64,000 bases of DNA, taken from NCBI GenBank assembly GCA_910890315.1, contig CAJVGD010000046.1:682001-746000 (forward strand). Direction: 5' to 3'. The stretch's first letter is position 1. Every line of letters begins with the position of its first letter. This DNA comes from Serendipita indica DSM 11827. Lineage: Eukaryota > Basidiomycota > Agaricomycetes > Sebacinales > Serendipitaceae. The position numbers were made by a program, and so were the translations under genes. A model generated the notes under the pieces. It was not told where the DNA came from, did no database searches, and was given only the letters and a program-made list of their open reading frames with translations. Shown here piece by piece: positions 13,701 to 25,130 of the stretch.

Positions 13701-15342
13701 TATCACCCCAACGTCACCCTTAACGGCGGCTAGTCGAGAATCTGCCTTCTCGGTTCGCAAATTATCAAAGAGAAGCTGGAAGACCGTCCTACTCCTGCGG
13801 GTTCGCAAAATGGACGCACAATTGGACCTCGGTCCCGCAGTGTCGACGTTGCGATTATCGTTAGAACCTGTGGTCTTCCGGACATTACTCAGCAACCAAC
13901 TTTCGGAGCTATTTTTATCCATTGGCCTTCTGGATATTACCGCATCAGGTTTATTCTCGGGGAGCCTCAACGTGCCAGATTTCCACTTCCGCACTGTTCG
14001 GGGCCGCGAGGGAAACTATGAAAGAAAGCATGGCAAGGAGACACTTCTCAACATCGAACTCATGAGTGGCTTCCTCAAGATGTTGGTGATGTACGAGCGG
14101 AAGCCAGTCTTTTTGTACGAGTGAGTCTGCGGCTTTGATTCCCTTATCGACGCTGACCTTTGAAGCTCGCAACCGTTACGAGTCGTAACTCTGGACGACT
14201 GGAGCAAGTGTCATGTCGCTCATAGTGACGAACACAAACTCCAGCTGCACTTCAATCTTGTGGCGAGCGGGGTCAATATCGTCGCTGTTACCACAGCGCC
14301 AGCAGTTCTGGTCGACATGATTCAACGCATTCAATCGCTCCTACATGCTCAATATGAAGGCGCTGCAAAGGAGTCCGAAGCCTTTAGGCGCACCAATGGT
14401 CCGAAACGGCATGTAAACGAAGTAGCGACATCCATGGTACATCGCTCAGACAAGACGACGGAAGCCGACTTTGCATGGATGACTGTGCAACGTATGCGAG
14501 TCAAGTTGGATGCGCTATTCATTGGCATTGCTCGCGAGAGTCTATCCGATGGACAAGCGTGGGGAGGAATGGCGGCTACATCCTTTGACGCCTGCCTGAC
14601 GAGGCATGTCAGAGGGACGTCAGATGCGTCGCAAAGCGAGATGGTCATGTCGCTAGGCTCCTTGGAGCTCCACCGATATGCCAGTAGAGCAACCGAGGAG
14701 ATTCTGACTGCAACCGAATGGCTTGGGAGACAACACTTTGAGAAGAAGGAAGTCCTCAAAGTCCCAGCCATGATGGTGGAGATGAGAACGCGGGAGTTTA
14801 TCGAAAACGGCGTGCCTGTTCTTGCTTTCGATCTACAGAACGAGCAAGGAATCCAGAGCAGTAATCGTCAGTTTTCCATTGGAACCGATCTTGTCCTTTT
14901 CGACTGGGTTCGAGACATGTATCACCTTACTGTGCAGCACGTCACCGAGATGCGCAACCGGAGAGGATCCAAGACGTCCATGGAGTCGAAAGAGCCCGCG
15001 CCAGCCAAAGCGGAACAGCTTCCTCAGGCATTCTCACTTGAGCCATCTGCAAAGAGCGCTGCCGTGCAACCGCGCTCGGGGCCTTTCGAGCGTGGAGGAA
15101 AGCAATGGAGGCCAGAGTCGATCAAGATGGTTCCTCCCGTGATTCAACAACTCGGAAACTTCTCCCCGGGAGTTGGCTTCTACAATTTGGTCGTCCAAGG
15201 TAGCTTGGATTCAGCAGTGGCGATCTGGGTTCATGAATTGGTAACTACGCCCGTGAGCGAGCTAAACAATGTTCTCCTCTCTCTGTACACGAAGCAGTTG
15301 CAGATGGATATGGCCCTGCCAAAAGACGAGGAACAAGACTGA
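4702..15342 (+). CDS. CSF1: Csf1/BLTP1-type bridge-like lipid transfer protein
   Basis: This very long multi-exon gene encodes a protein of roughly 3,000 residues, the size of yeast Csf1 (2,958), a bridge-like lipid transfer protein at ER contact sites linked to phospholipid supply for GPI-anchor synthesis. The N terminus has a hydrophobic anchor (TLFFLYFLYWNRLLAAVICF) and then the family-type segment RLVLRDLRYYSANQTIRAVK. The C terminus ends YTKQLQMDMALPKDEEQD at 15342. Introns are short; for example 4917-4965 and 11175-11220 splice cleanly in frame. The first coding exon is proposed to be just the ATG at 4702-4704 followed by gtgagc, with the acceptor at 4771; this start is inferred. The stop lies 18 bp from that of the convergent oxygenase gene. 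Confidence 0.88.
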
Positions 15343-15360
15343 TTGTATGTATACTTTCAT

Positions 15361-16800
15361 TTATTGAGACTCTCCTGGGAAATAAACCTTGTACAAAGTT
15401 GGATAATGGCGCCTTGCGACGTCCGGATGAGACCTGATTCTCCCAATGAGGGAAACGTGACCACTCTCCTCTGTCCCATATTCACTGTAATTAACGGCTG
15501 TAGATGATAAATTTGAGATCCAAAGATGGAGATAGAGCTCACAGTCGGACACGGGGTCCCCTCTCTTGTCCCTCAACGCGAGAATCTCTGGTGAAACTGC
15601 AAAGAGCGTAAAGGAAGGCAATACGGAGAAGAGACGACAAACAATCGATGACGGAGTCTGCGAGCTTTATGTCTTGTTTGATGATTTGGAAATATGGGAC
15701 CGAGTATCTGTCAGTTGAACCAAGAGGTGGATTCAAAACCCGATGAGTAGTTGCGAGAGCAACCCGTTGAGTGACAAATTCTAGTCCTATGCACTCTCAG
15801 CTTCAGCAAGTTTGACAGAGCTTCTGCACCTTTGCCAATGTTGACTACTAGCGTGTCGTCCAATGGTGGAACGTCGATCCAGTCCCCGTCGACATTTTGT
15901 GCTTGAAGACCCCTATGGGACGATGCTTGAAGGAGCTAAGGAATCATTAGGCTCTGTTCAATTGAAAAGAAGAGCGAACCAAGGTGAGAAAGCCAGAGTC
16001 GAAATGGGGCCCAACACCTTGCTGCTCGTCGCCGACGGGAGGATACTTGACGACCTAGCTTGGATGAGCATAGGACCGAATACATCAAGATTTTGGACCT
16101 TGGAGCGGTGCTGCATGGAAGACATCGGATGATCAAAGAAGATGTCCAGACCGTTTGGGCCCAGACCCAGAGCTTCTGCGACCAGATGCGTAAAGATTTC
16201 ACTTAGGTCTTGGACTTGGGAGAGGTATCTGGTAAGTGTATCCTTGAATCCAGGCAAATCTTCTTCAGAAGGCCACTTGCAGATGGCAATCTCAAGACCT
16301 ATTGAACGACGGATCCTAGTAACTTACTTGCGACTGTCCCCACAACTTGCGATATTCTGGGTCTCCTTCCTTCCATACACAGTCGTATGGCGTCCCAAAG
16401 TCGAATTGCTCTCGCTGGTCGACTTTACCCTTGGTAAGCTCACTTCCAAGGGAGGAGTAACCCCTAATCAAACATTACAAATGTCAAATACGATATCGAG
16501 TAAGGGGCACCAACAGAAAATGCGGGCTGTTGACCATATCCAGCTTGTGCTTCGTCTCGGCTGGCAAAGCGAACAGTTTAGGTAGATATTCTTTTACGCG
16601 CTCGATGAGACCCTGAATCACGAGTGAGCTTGGAGAATGGGGAACAATGCCCGACCAACGGCTTCAATCGGCGGATGCTGAAGGTACAGAAAGCCAGCAA
16701 AGATCAAAGCATCGCGAAGTTGCTCGAGAAACGCGGGTTTCTGGCCTTCTTGGTAGATTTTCCAGTCGAGAATCGGGATGTGCTTGAAACCACGGGACAT
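15361..16800 (-). CDS. 2OG-Fe(II) dioxygenase (isopenicillin N synthase-like fold)
   Basis: Predicted 2-oxoglutarate and Fe(II)-dependent oxygenase; the substrate is not deducible. The start at 16800 gives MSRGFKHIPILDWKIY and DALIFAGFLYLQ, the DIOX_N domain. Splicing then gives a segment with GPHFDSGFLTLL, whose H-x-D supplies two of the three iron ligands, followed by GLQAQNVDGDWIDVPPLDDT and LVVNIGKGAEA, typical of the jelly-roll core. A later exon has RVATTHRVLNPP-like sequence carrying the distal His, and YSVPYFQI. The C terminus reads YPTLYKVYFPGESQ. At least five short introns are needed. The gene lies in tandem 92 bp downstream of NSA2 on the same strand. Confidence 0.82.
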
Positions 16801-16891
16801 GGTGGAGTTTACGAACTATGGCGCAATTCTGCGACGTTTTGGTGGCCAAGGACTCGAGTCAATTGGAAAGTTACAAATACATCTGGATAAT

Positions 16892-17983
16892 TTAGACCAC
16901 TAGCATAATGTCAGATTTCGTGCAGGAAAGAGGTAGTACACTTACGGAGAACAGCGTTGATGCAACCATCGTTTTCCTGGAGGAGATTCGGGTTAGAATG
17001 CATGTCGAGATGCTAAAAAGTGGCGTACTGGGTTGTTGGTGACCTGGGCATACTTTGCCACGACGGCCTTTCCTCCAGTTGTAACCATGCCGAGCTCTGA
17101 GACGTTGACCTCGATAATTGTGCCCTTGGTGAGTACACCCAACTGCGTATACATGGGCGACTGTGGATTCTTCTTGACGCCCATGATTTGCAGCTGAAAG
17201 GTGGCCTTTAGATCCGCTGGAAAGATTGTTTGTGAACAGTAATATGAACACACTAAAACGTACGATGGGTCACATTGGCCTTTTTGTATCGTAGTGCCAT
17301 CGGGCGAATGAAGCGTTCCATCTTGACTGGTTTTCTCGTGAATCCTTCTCCAACAAAGGTGGCTTTTGTAACCATGCGCTTCCATGCTTTTGCTTTCGAC
17401 TTTCCCGTACGAACCACTTTGAACATTTCGTCTTCGGCGATCCCTCGAACCTTGGGCAGCGGCACGGCATATTTGGCAGCCTTGTCTTTGCGTTTCTGCT
17501 TGAGCGCGGAAGACAATGCCTTTGCGTCCTTTTGACCCTCGCGATCGAGCAAGTATGTGGGGAGTGCTCCCTCTGGGACCGTGCCAGAATCTGGCCGTTT
17601 GACGTTTCGTTCGTCGTGAGCCTTGAGCGTCTTCTTCATCTGCACCTTTTCCGAGTACCGCTTGGCGTGCAGTAGCTTGGCCTTTAGACCGTGCATTTTT
17701 TGAGCCACTGCCGATGCACGGTGGGCGGTTCGCGCCGCCTTTTTGCGTCTGGAAAAAGGCATGATTAGCACCTCGACAATCTTGGAATACCCATTTGAAC
17801 TCGCTTTTTCTCCTCCCAGTCGAGCCGTCGTCCATGCCGCTTGATGTGCTCCTCGATGTACTCGTTCTGCGCTTGCCGTTAGTTGTGGGCTGTTTTACCC
17901 TAGCTCATACGCTACCTGAGGCTATAAATGATATATAGTATCAGCGATATGCAGTCTGTGGGCTGGCAGCAAAGACTTACCAT
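16892..17983 (-). CDS. NSA2: Ribosome biogenesis protein NSA2
   Basis: NSA2 is a nucleolar factor needed for late pre-60S maturation and ITS2 processing; it is close to eS8 at its C terminus. Motifs include [60 protein letters not shown] and a C terminus ending [10 protein letters not shown], as in animal NSA2. The start is unusual: the ATG at 17981-17983 is followed directly by gtaagt, then a 6-nt exon CCTCAG, then AACGAGTACATC, which together give [14 protein letters not shown], the conserved family start. The last intron (about 16898-16944) restores LLV before the TAA at 16892-16894. GRS1 diverges 93 bp upstream. Confidence 0.92.
17916..17921 (-). other. NSA2: 6-nt microexon of NSA2 (encodes Pro-Gln)
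   Basis: On the minus strand the six bases CCTCAG are flanked by tttatag upstream and gtagcg downstream. Including them gives M-P-Q-N-E-Y, identical to the start of NSA2 in other eukaryotes; skipping them gives M-N-E-Y. The flanking introns would be 59 nt (17922-17980) and 49 nt (17867-17915), normal for this genome. Confidence 0.75.
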
Positions 17984-18076
17984 GGTGTTGGTTAAAGTGC
18001 AACCTTGACGAGCCGCCAAACTCGCAAAGTAAACTTCTGAGGAAAGCTGGGCGCAAAGACGGGCGTCGCCTGGCTC
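17984..18076. promoter_or_regulatory. 93-bp bidirectional promoter between NSA2 and GRS1
   Basis: The start codons of NSA2 (minus) and GRS1 (plus) are 93 bp apart. Both genes serve translation, so a shared promoter could coordinate them; that is inference. No TATA box was recognised. Confidence 0.5.
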
Positions 18077-20438
18077 ATGTTACGCCGAGTATTCCGACTG
18101 CCCACTCTTTATCCTCTGCAACGACTGGGACAGCTGCGGGCAATGGCATCGACGGTGAACAAGACAGCGCATCCATTCTCAAAAGCAAATCTCGATGACC
18201 TCTTGCTCAAGCGCTTCTTCTACGCTCCAGCATTTGAGATTTACGGTGGCGTGGCGGGCTTATACGATTATGGACCCCCGGGCTCTGCTCTCCAGGCCAA
18301 CATTATCGCAGAATGGAGAAAGCATTTCATCATCGAAGAGTCGATGCTCGAGCTCGATACTACCATCATGACCCCAGAAAAGGTCTTTGTCGCCTCGGGT
18401 CACGTCGCAAAGTTTGCAGACTGGATGGTCAAGGACAGCAAGACGGGTGAAGTCTTGCGTGCCGATCATCTCGTCAAAAATGTCCTCAATGATAGACTGG
18501 ATCGCGACAAGCTGGCCCGTAATCCAGTCGCCGATCCCAAAAAGAAGGCTAAAAAGGAGACACCGCTCGACGATGCCCTCGTAGTCGAATACGAGTCGAT
18601 TCTCAATCGCGTACGTTTGCTCTACATTCAGGTACTCGGTGGAAGCTAACGCCGACCAAGTTGGATGAGTACTCGGGTGTCCAGCTCGGTGAGCTGATAA
18701 AGAAGCATGCCATAGTCAACCCAGCAACTGGAAACGATGTCAGCGACCCAGTAGAGTTTAATCTCATGTTTGCAAGCAACATCGGGCCTGTCGGCAATAA
18801 CACTGGGTGCGTCGGAAGATCTATTCTGTACACCTCGGATTGCTAAACTGCTCCAAGATACTTGCGTCCAGAGACAGCACAGGGTCACTTTGTCAACTTT
18901 CAGCGTCTCCTCGAGTTTAACAATGGCAGTCTGCCGTTTGCCTCTGCCCAGGTGGGCAGGTCCTTCCGAAACGAAATCTCGCCACGAAACGGGCTGCTCC
19001 GAGTCCGCGAGTTCACCATGGCAGAGATTGAACACTATGTTGACCCAGCCGACAAATCCCACCCTCGATTCAAAGATGTTGCAGACGTAAAGCTCCGATT
19101 CCTGAGAAAGGAGATTCAGAGCGCTGGAAAGAACGATATTATCGAGACCACCATTGGGGATGCCGTGGCTACAGGCATGGTCGCAAACGAAACGCTCGGA
19201 TACTTTGTCGCGCGCATCTTCCAGTTCCTCACCAAGATTGGTGTTGACCCTGCGCGATTGCGATTCCGCCAACACATGGACAACGAAATGGCGCACTATG
19301 CATGTGACTGCTGGGATGCCGAAATCCTAGTCTCGTCTGGTTGGGTCGAGTGTGTCGGGTGTGCCGACCGCTCCGCTTTCGATCTGACGCAGCACATGAA
19401 AGCTACGGGTCGTTCGTTGATCGCACAAAAGCCTGTTGACCCACCGCGGTTTATCCACAAGACGGAGCCAGAGTGGAACCGCAAAGAACTCGGGCTCACC
19501 TTTAAAAAGGCGGCCACATCCGTTCAAAAGGCGGTCGAAGCGCTTCCTACTGAAGAGCTCGAAAAGATTCGGGCTGCGACGGAGAATGAGTATGTCGTAC
19601 GAATCGTGATAAAAGCGCATGTCGACTAATCATGCCATAGACCATACAAATTGACCTTAGAGAATGGAGACGTTGTCGATGTGACACCTAAATTTGTGAA
19701 AATAGTCGACAAGACGATCAAACAGACCGGTGAGTGTCAACTTTTTGTAACCGTTTCGAGGCCTTGACATTTCCACAGTGGAGGATTATACCCCAAACGT
19801 CATCGAGCCCTCCTTTGGTCTCGGCCGCATTCTCTATGCACTCTTGGAGCATAGCTACTGGGCCCGGGAATCAGACATTAACCGTGGCGTCCTCTCCCTC
19901 CCTCCGCTTGTCGCGCCTATCAAAGTGTTGATCGTTCCAATCTCATCGCAAGAGGCGTTCAAGCCGCTGATTCATGAAATCGGTATGTTCAGTTATCTTG
20001 GCTTGCAATTGCTCAATTGACCCCGGTATCAGCAACCAAATTGAGGAGGGCCGGCATCTTCTCCCGCGTCGATGCGTCGAGTGTTACGATTGGCAAACGC
20101 TACTCCCGTAATGACGAGCTCGGCACGCCGTTTGGTATTACGGTGGACTTTGCCTGTAAGAATCTACACTCCGCCGCCCATCATAGCTTGACCATCTCTA
20201 CTAGCTGTCGCAAACGGTACTGTCACTCTCCGGTACGTCCTAACTTGACGGGATATTCAACAGCTAACTCGACACCAGGGAACGAGATACGACGGATCAG
20301 CGAATTGGCAAAGTCGACGAGGTGATTGCAGTCGTCGCAGATCTTGTAGAAGGTGTATGTACATGGGACGAGGCATGCGGAAGACTCCCTGCATACAGCG
20401 GAGTACAGGCGGTCGACGGTGCTGCTCCGACGTCGTAG
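18077..20438 (+). CDS. GRS1: Glycyl-tRNA synthetase (class II)
   Basis: Charges tRNA-Gly. Family motifs include [20 protein letters not shown] at the N-terminal domain, [19 protein letters not shown] and [20 protein letters not shown] (motif 2), then [17 protein letters not shown] near motif 3 and an anticodon-binding domain ([39 protein letters not shown]). The C-terminal exon ends [12 protein letters not shown] with a TAG at 20436-20438. The first Met (18077) starts an Arg-rich leader ([20 protein letters not shown]); a second in-frame Met 22 codons later (18143) begins [12 protein letters not shown]. This arrangement fits dual mitochondrial and cytosolic isoforms from alternative starts, as in yeast, though here that is inference. 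Multiple short introns are present. Confidence 0.93.
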
Positions 20439-20559
20439 TCAAACGGAAGAGGACAGTATGTGTGCGATTTGAATATCAAACTAGAACGTACAGGAATACC
20501 CGATAGGAAACTGAGACTATGCATGGGGCGACTGAATCTGGCTGACGGTCCAAGTTGCT

Positions 20560-22733
20560 TCAGAGAACGCCGATCGTCTGAAGATTCTTCCGCAGGATAC
20601 TTTCACCGACTGACGTGGACAATGAGACTATGTTACTACCAAGCTTTCTTTCACTCACCATTATCGAGAATCACATTTGTAGCCTTGGTGTCCTATATAA
20701 TCTTGTTGAGACTCAAGAGAATGCTAAAAGGAGCAACTCACAATGGCAGAGGTAAGATAACAATAGAATGGTCGTTTCTTTGGAGAATACTCTCGCAGAA
20801 TAGCGTGGAATTTTTCTGTCGCCACTTAGCCCTGGGTTAGGGGTGCAAAGCGTGAAGGGCAAACCTTTGAAATCTAAAGAGCGGAATGAGTGTGATGCAT
20901 TTGAAACACACCTGGACTCACACTTTGCCGCCGCTTCAGCCGTATTTGGCCGGTCTCGATAACTACGAACATACTTCTGCACCTTTACCCCGCTTCTCAG
21001 TTTGGCGCTGAGGATGTCAACCTTGTTCAGAAAAAGGATAAAGTCGACCTATGCAATCGTTGACACGCGTTCACTGATAGCCGCCAATTGACCTACGTCG
21101 GCAAGTAACCGATTCGAAACGACCGATTTCCAGAGTAGGAGCGAGTCTTCCTGTAGTTTTACATGAGTAACGCGTTGTGACTCCGTCGATCGAAACGACT
21201 TGCCAGTCTGTTGACGGAACGATCCTCGGCTAATTTCTGGTCAAACGCACTCAAAGGCGCTAGAAAGATAACCGCGCTCGCATCATCAAAGTAAGGGATC
21301 CATTGATTGCGTTGGGTACGCGACTGGTAGAAGCCGCTTGTCAAAAAGACTGAAAACGAATGGAACGGATCAGACGACTCACCCCGCCGACATCGAATAT
21401 TCGCCATAGATAGGTGCCCCTTGAACCTGCGGGATGCATAGTGAGCGCCCCTTTTCGAAGAGGCATCTCCCTGGACAGGCCCTACCTCGATCAATGACAA
21501 AGGAATAATCCGAGACCCCCATAGTTTTTAGCCGTGCGCGAACGACGTCATCTGCGGAAAAAATAAGATCCTGTACGATGGAAAGCCGCGGCACATACCG
21601 TCTGTTGGATGATAGGACTAGCAGAGTCAGCGCAGAACAACACTTTATCTGAAACGCTACTCACACTTGATGTAACGCGCTCGAGGTCATTTAAGAAGCT
21701 GCTAGGGTGTCAGAACGTGGTGGGAGAGATGTCGCATGGATGACCCACAAGCCAGGCCACTCCTGCCATCTGACTCTTCTTCTTGCGAGGACTTCTTGGA
21801 CAGCCAGGTCATTCCACAGGTCTATCATATCATCTCGGCACATCCTAATTAGGTGTGTGGGGTCATTTGGATCACTCGGGTCTATCGGAATCTCTTGGGG
21901 GAGGACGCTGAGACGACGTTGTTTGACATTCACCGCCTCTTTTGTTCCGAGATTCCAAGAGTGTGCTTGGACGGCGAGTTCTGTTTCTGCTTCTGTGTCG
22001 ACCAGATGTTGTTCGGCCGTAGCCGGTCGTGAGCGTGGGAGGTTTGCAAAGTTTGGAGAAAGGCGGGCCTTAAGACCACGTTCTGCGACATCGAGAGAGG
22101 CCCTGAGACGCAGGCAGATACGACGGTGTGAATCATGCAATAGGGACGAGATGGGAGGGGGTGCATCCGGCGAAAATTCATCGGCAGAGTCGTCTTCGTC
22201 CGCCGCGTCTGCTTGGAAGAGTGCATCGACGACGCGTTGCATGCATCTCACGACGTTGAGTAGGATCACACCTTTCCAGTTTTCACGATCCCGGGCAAAC
22301 GCCTCGCGGGCGTACATGAGTTGAAAGTCTAGTGATGTCAGTTTTAATGAAGCGGGGGCGAGACGGCGACGCCAGAGTGTACAGAGAACCCTGGGTTCGG
22401 ACCAGACTAGAACGGGGGAGGCGTACTTTTGAGGACGGTACTCTTTCCTGCCAGCAAATGAGCGTGAATCAAACAAGACGAGGAATGCCATACCAGATTC
22501 ACTTTGACCTGTATTTGCGGATGAAAATGGCTTGTGAGCGCTGCGGGCATTGGAGAGAATGCAACGAAATGCGCACCCAACAAGAGGATTCTGACGACAG
22601 ACTTGTGTTTTGCGACCGAGGCGCGTTCTGCCTCGAGCATGGCGTCTATACGGTCCGAGATTTGCTTTGCTTCTGCGGCCTGCTTTGCGCGCGAATGGCG
22701 CTCCGAAGCCGCGCGTTTTGGACTTGGAGGCAT
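20560..22733 (-). CDS. Divergent heterotrimeric G-protein alpha subunit (copy 1)
   Basis: G-alpha-like GTPase of the expanded basidiomycete type. The start gives MPPSPKRAASERHSRAK, without the Met-Gly myristoylation signal. Two introns break the P-loop, which reads LLLGQSESGKSTVLK after splicing. A helical-domain insert rich in acidic residues and Pro follows, then VVRARLKTMGV (switch I Arg and Thr kept). The switch II exon junction at about 21320-21385 gives FDVGGSRTQRNQW, with Ser where canonical G-alpha has the catalytic Gln. Then come DASAVIFLAPLSAFDQKLAE and a C-terminal region with EKFHAILREYSPKKRPFYCY and TSAIDTKATNVILDN, ending VGESILRKNLQTIGVL. The C terminus lacks a pertussis-toxin Cys. 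It is head to head with a paralogue. Large plus-strand frames here are shadows. Confidence 0.87.
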
Positions 22734-22991
22734 AGAGCCTAGACTGGGCGTTGAATTGCCCGCTTTACGGTGGAAGAACTTCAGTTTGGGAGATTGCGGT
22801 CGGGTGCAAGGGGGGCTCTACACCTGGGACCTGGGCCCGGCTTTGACAACGTGATCGGAGATGGATATCCACTATGCTGGATTATTTACTTGAGATGCCA
22901 GGGGCTTACAGCGCTTAGGGCTTACCCGGTGCTTACAAGGGCTTACCCGGTGGTAGTCCCGACTTACAGTCCCCCCTTATTAGCCTTTGCC
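22734..22991. promoter_or_regulatory. Shared promoter of the two G-alpha genes with a GCTTAC repeat cluster
   Basis: The 258 bp between the two start codons contain a cluster at about 22912-22967 in which GCTTA recurs about five times, including two copies of GGGCTTACCCGGTG at about 22918 and 22939. This may be a repeated binding site serving both genes; the idea is inference from position and repetition only. Confidence 0.4.
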
Positions 22992-24820
22992 ATGTTCACC
23001 CCGCGCCCGTCCCAAGGAGCAGCAGCAGAAGATCCTCTGACGCGTGCTCTCAACGGCCTTATTCCTCCCAATGAATCCCCCGCAGAGCGCGAGCAGCGCC
23101 TAGCTCTGGAAGCAAATGCTCGCATGATCTCCGACGCCATCGACGAAAAACTCAAGATAGAGAGACAAGAACGGCGCAATAAGAAGATTGTTAAAATTCT
23201 CCTGCTCGGTATGGCTCCTTTTGAGCTCGGTGGCACTCATCCTCATTGACCCCGGGTACGCAGGTCAGAGCGAGTCGGGCAAATCCACCACGCTCAAGGT
23301 CCTCCAGCTCTACTATGCTCCCCAGAGTCTGCGACAAGAGGCATTTGCCTGGCGAACCGTCATCCATCTCAACCTCTTACGGTCCATACAGCTCGTCATG
23401 GACGCTCTCTCGCAGGCAAATCGTGAAAACGCACCAAGCTTCACGGATGACCTCCGGAGGCTGCTCATCAAGCTATCGCCCTTGAAGCAGGCAGAAGAAT
23501 TGTTGAGAATGCGTATCTCGCCCCCGCAAGAGGAAGGTGATTCCCAGTTGGTCCTTCCGGAAGCCTCCGAGTTTTCTGTCCGCTCGGCCTCAGGCTGGAA
23601 GCAGGCATTCAATAAGATGAGGGGCAACAGCAGTTCAAAGGACGATATTCGATTTGACACTGGCCCCGCAAGTATCCTAGAGGCTTGTTCAGAGGATATG
23701 ACCGGTGCGCACATTTGCTCTTTGGGCTTTTCTACTTAATTACTGAGCGAGCGACAGCTCTCTGGACAAGTCCGGCCGCCAGACAGATTCTCAAGCAACG
23801 GCGCATACGATTAGAAGAATCGTCGGGATTGTGAGCACGTCTCCCCCGATGAATGAGTTTCATCCTGATCACCCTCCCTCGCAGCTTCTTAGACGACATT
23901 GACCGTATCGCCAAAAAAGACTATGAACCGACCGACGAAGACATTCTTCGTGCTCGACTTCGAACAGTCGGTGTACAGGAACACAAGATCAGCTTGGAGC
24001 TCGGCCCGGAAAAAGGCCAGGATTGGTATATTTACGACGTCGGCGGATCCCGGTCCCAGCGCTCTGCATGGGAATCCTTCTTCGACGATGGTGACTGCCC
24101 CGGATATTTTCACTATGTGTCACTCGCTGACATTCCCCATCCTCCTAGTCAATGCCATCATCTTTCTGGCACCACTGTCGTCTTTTGACCAGTCACTCGC
24201 CGAAGACAAGAGGGTAAATCGGGTCGAGGACTCGTTGCTCTTGTGGAAGAGTATCTGCTCCTCAAAATTATTGGCAAAGGTTAGTTGTCTCCTTCTCCCT
24301 TTGGATGCCCTAACCTTGTCAAGGTGGAACTCATCCTATTCCTCAACAAATGCGATATTTTAGCCAAGAAGCTTGAATCAGGCATTCGGTTGGCCAAGTT
24401 TGTTCCAAGCTTCAAGGATCACCCTAACAATGTGGAAACTGTAACCAAATGTGAGTCATTTGCATTGCCTACGATTTAGTTTTACTCATTCCTTTACAGA
24501 CTTCAGAGGTAATCTATTATTTACTGAACTATCCAATGTCTGATCGTTCGGCGACATCTTTTAGCCAAATTCAAAGGTGCGTTGCTCCTGTATACATGGA
24601 AACGTTCTTAACTTGTGCGCAGCAATTCAAAAAGAGTATTCACCTTCACCTCGAATGTTCTATGGCCACCTGACATCTGTAGTCGATGCGAGATCCACTG
24701 CCCTCATTGTAGCCAACGGCATGTGATTTATTGGCTCTCTGTTCACGTCTACTGACTCTTTCACGTGTAGTACACGAAGTTATTGTCAAAGCTAACCTGC
24801 ATTCCGCCAATGTTCTCTGA
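22992..24820 (+). CDS. Divergent heterotrimeric G-protein alpha subunit (copy 2)
   Basis: Paralogue of the neighbouring minus-strand gene. It starts MFTPRPSQGAAAEDPLTRA, again without an N-myristoylation signal. Splicing at 23210-23266 gives ILLLGQSESGKSTTLK. The helical domain ends in CSEDMTALW; switch I is DILRARLRTVGVQEH and switch II is DVGGSRSQRSAWESFFDD, with Ser in place of the catalytic Gln. NAIIFLAPLSSFDQSLAED, the G4 motif FLNKCD and a degenerate G5 region (GHLTSVVDARSTA) follow, and the protein ends VIVKANLHSANVL. The intron between 24448 and 24622 joins TVTK to YFRA-KFKAIQKEYSP through small exons; exact small-exon borders there are uncertain. It likely couples to receptors or acts as a slow-hydrolysing switch; its partners are unknown. 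Confidence 0.87.
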
Positions 24821-25130
24821 TCCGACGGACAAAACGACTGGCTCGGTCATCCAGGATCCACCCACTGGCACACACACACACAAGCTTGTTCCCGCTCTTT
24901 AATCTGTTGGTTCGATACTCTTATTTAGGTGTTCCAGCCTGTTAGACTGCTTGGATAGAATACGTTCTCCCTAGTTTATTGTTATACCTTTGCTAGTACT
25001 TGCCTACAAAGCTTCTCTACAGTTGTTCAAACCGACCAATGAATGCGGCCTGGATCCTGATCTCGACCGACGGCTTGGGATCGGCATCAAGGCGTCACTC
25101 AACTTTGGACTCTTACCACATTGCCTCATC
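24821..25130. other. Intergenic region with (CA)7 microsatellite
   Basis: This 310-bp gap between the G-alpha copy 2 stop and RCF1 holds a short (CA)7 run at 24869-24882 and the presumed RCF1 promoter. No gene was recognised. Confidence 0.5.

Noticed and set aside
21707-22324. 205-codon plus-strand frame
   Set aside because: Antisense to the G-alpha copy 1 helical-domain exon; composition is the mirror of a real gene and no family motif is visible.
22914-22960. Interstitial telomere repeat (TTAGGG-like)
   Set aside because: Only one TTAGGG occurs in the GCTTAC cluster, and there is no tandem array.
24869-24882. (CA)7 run as a significant repeat
   Set aside because: A short microsatellite of ordinary size.
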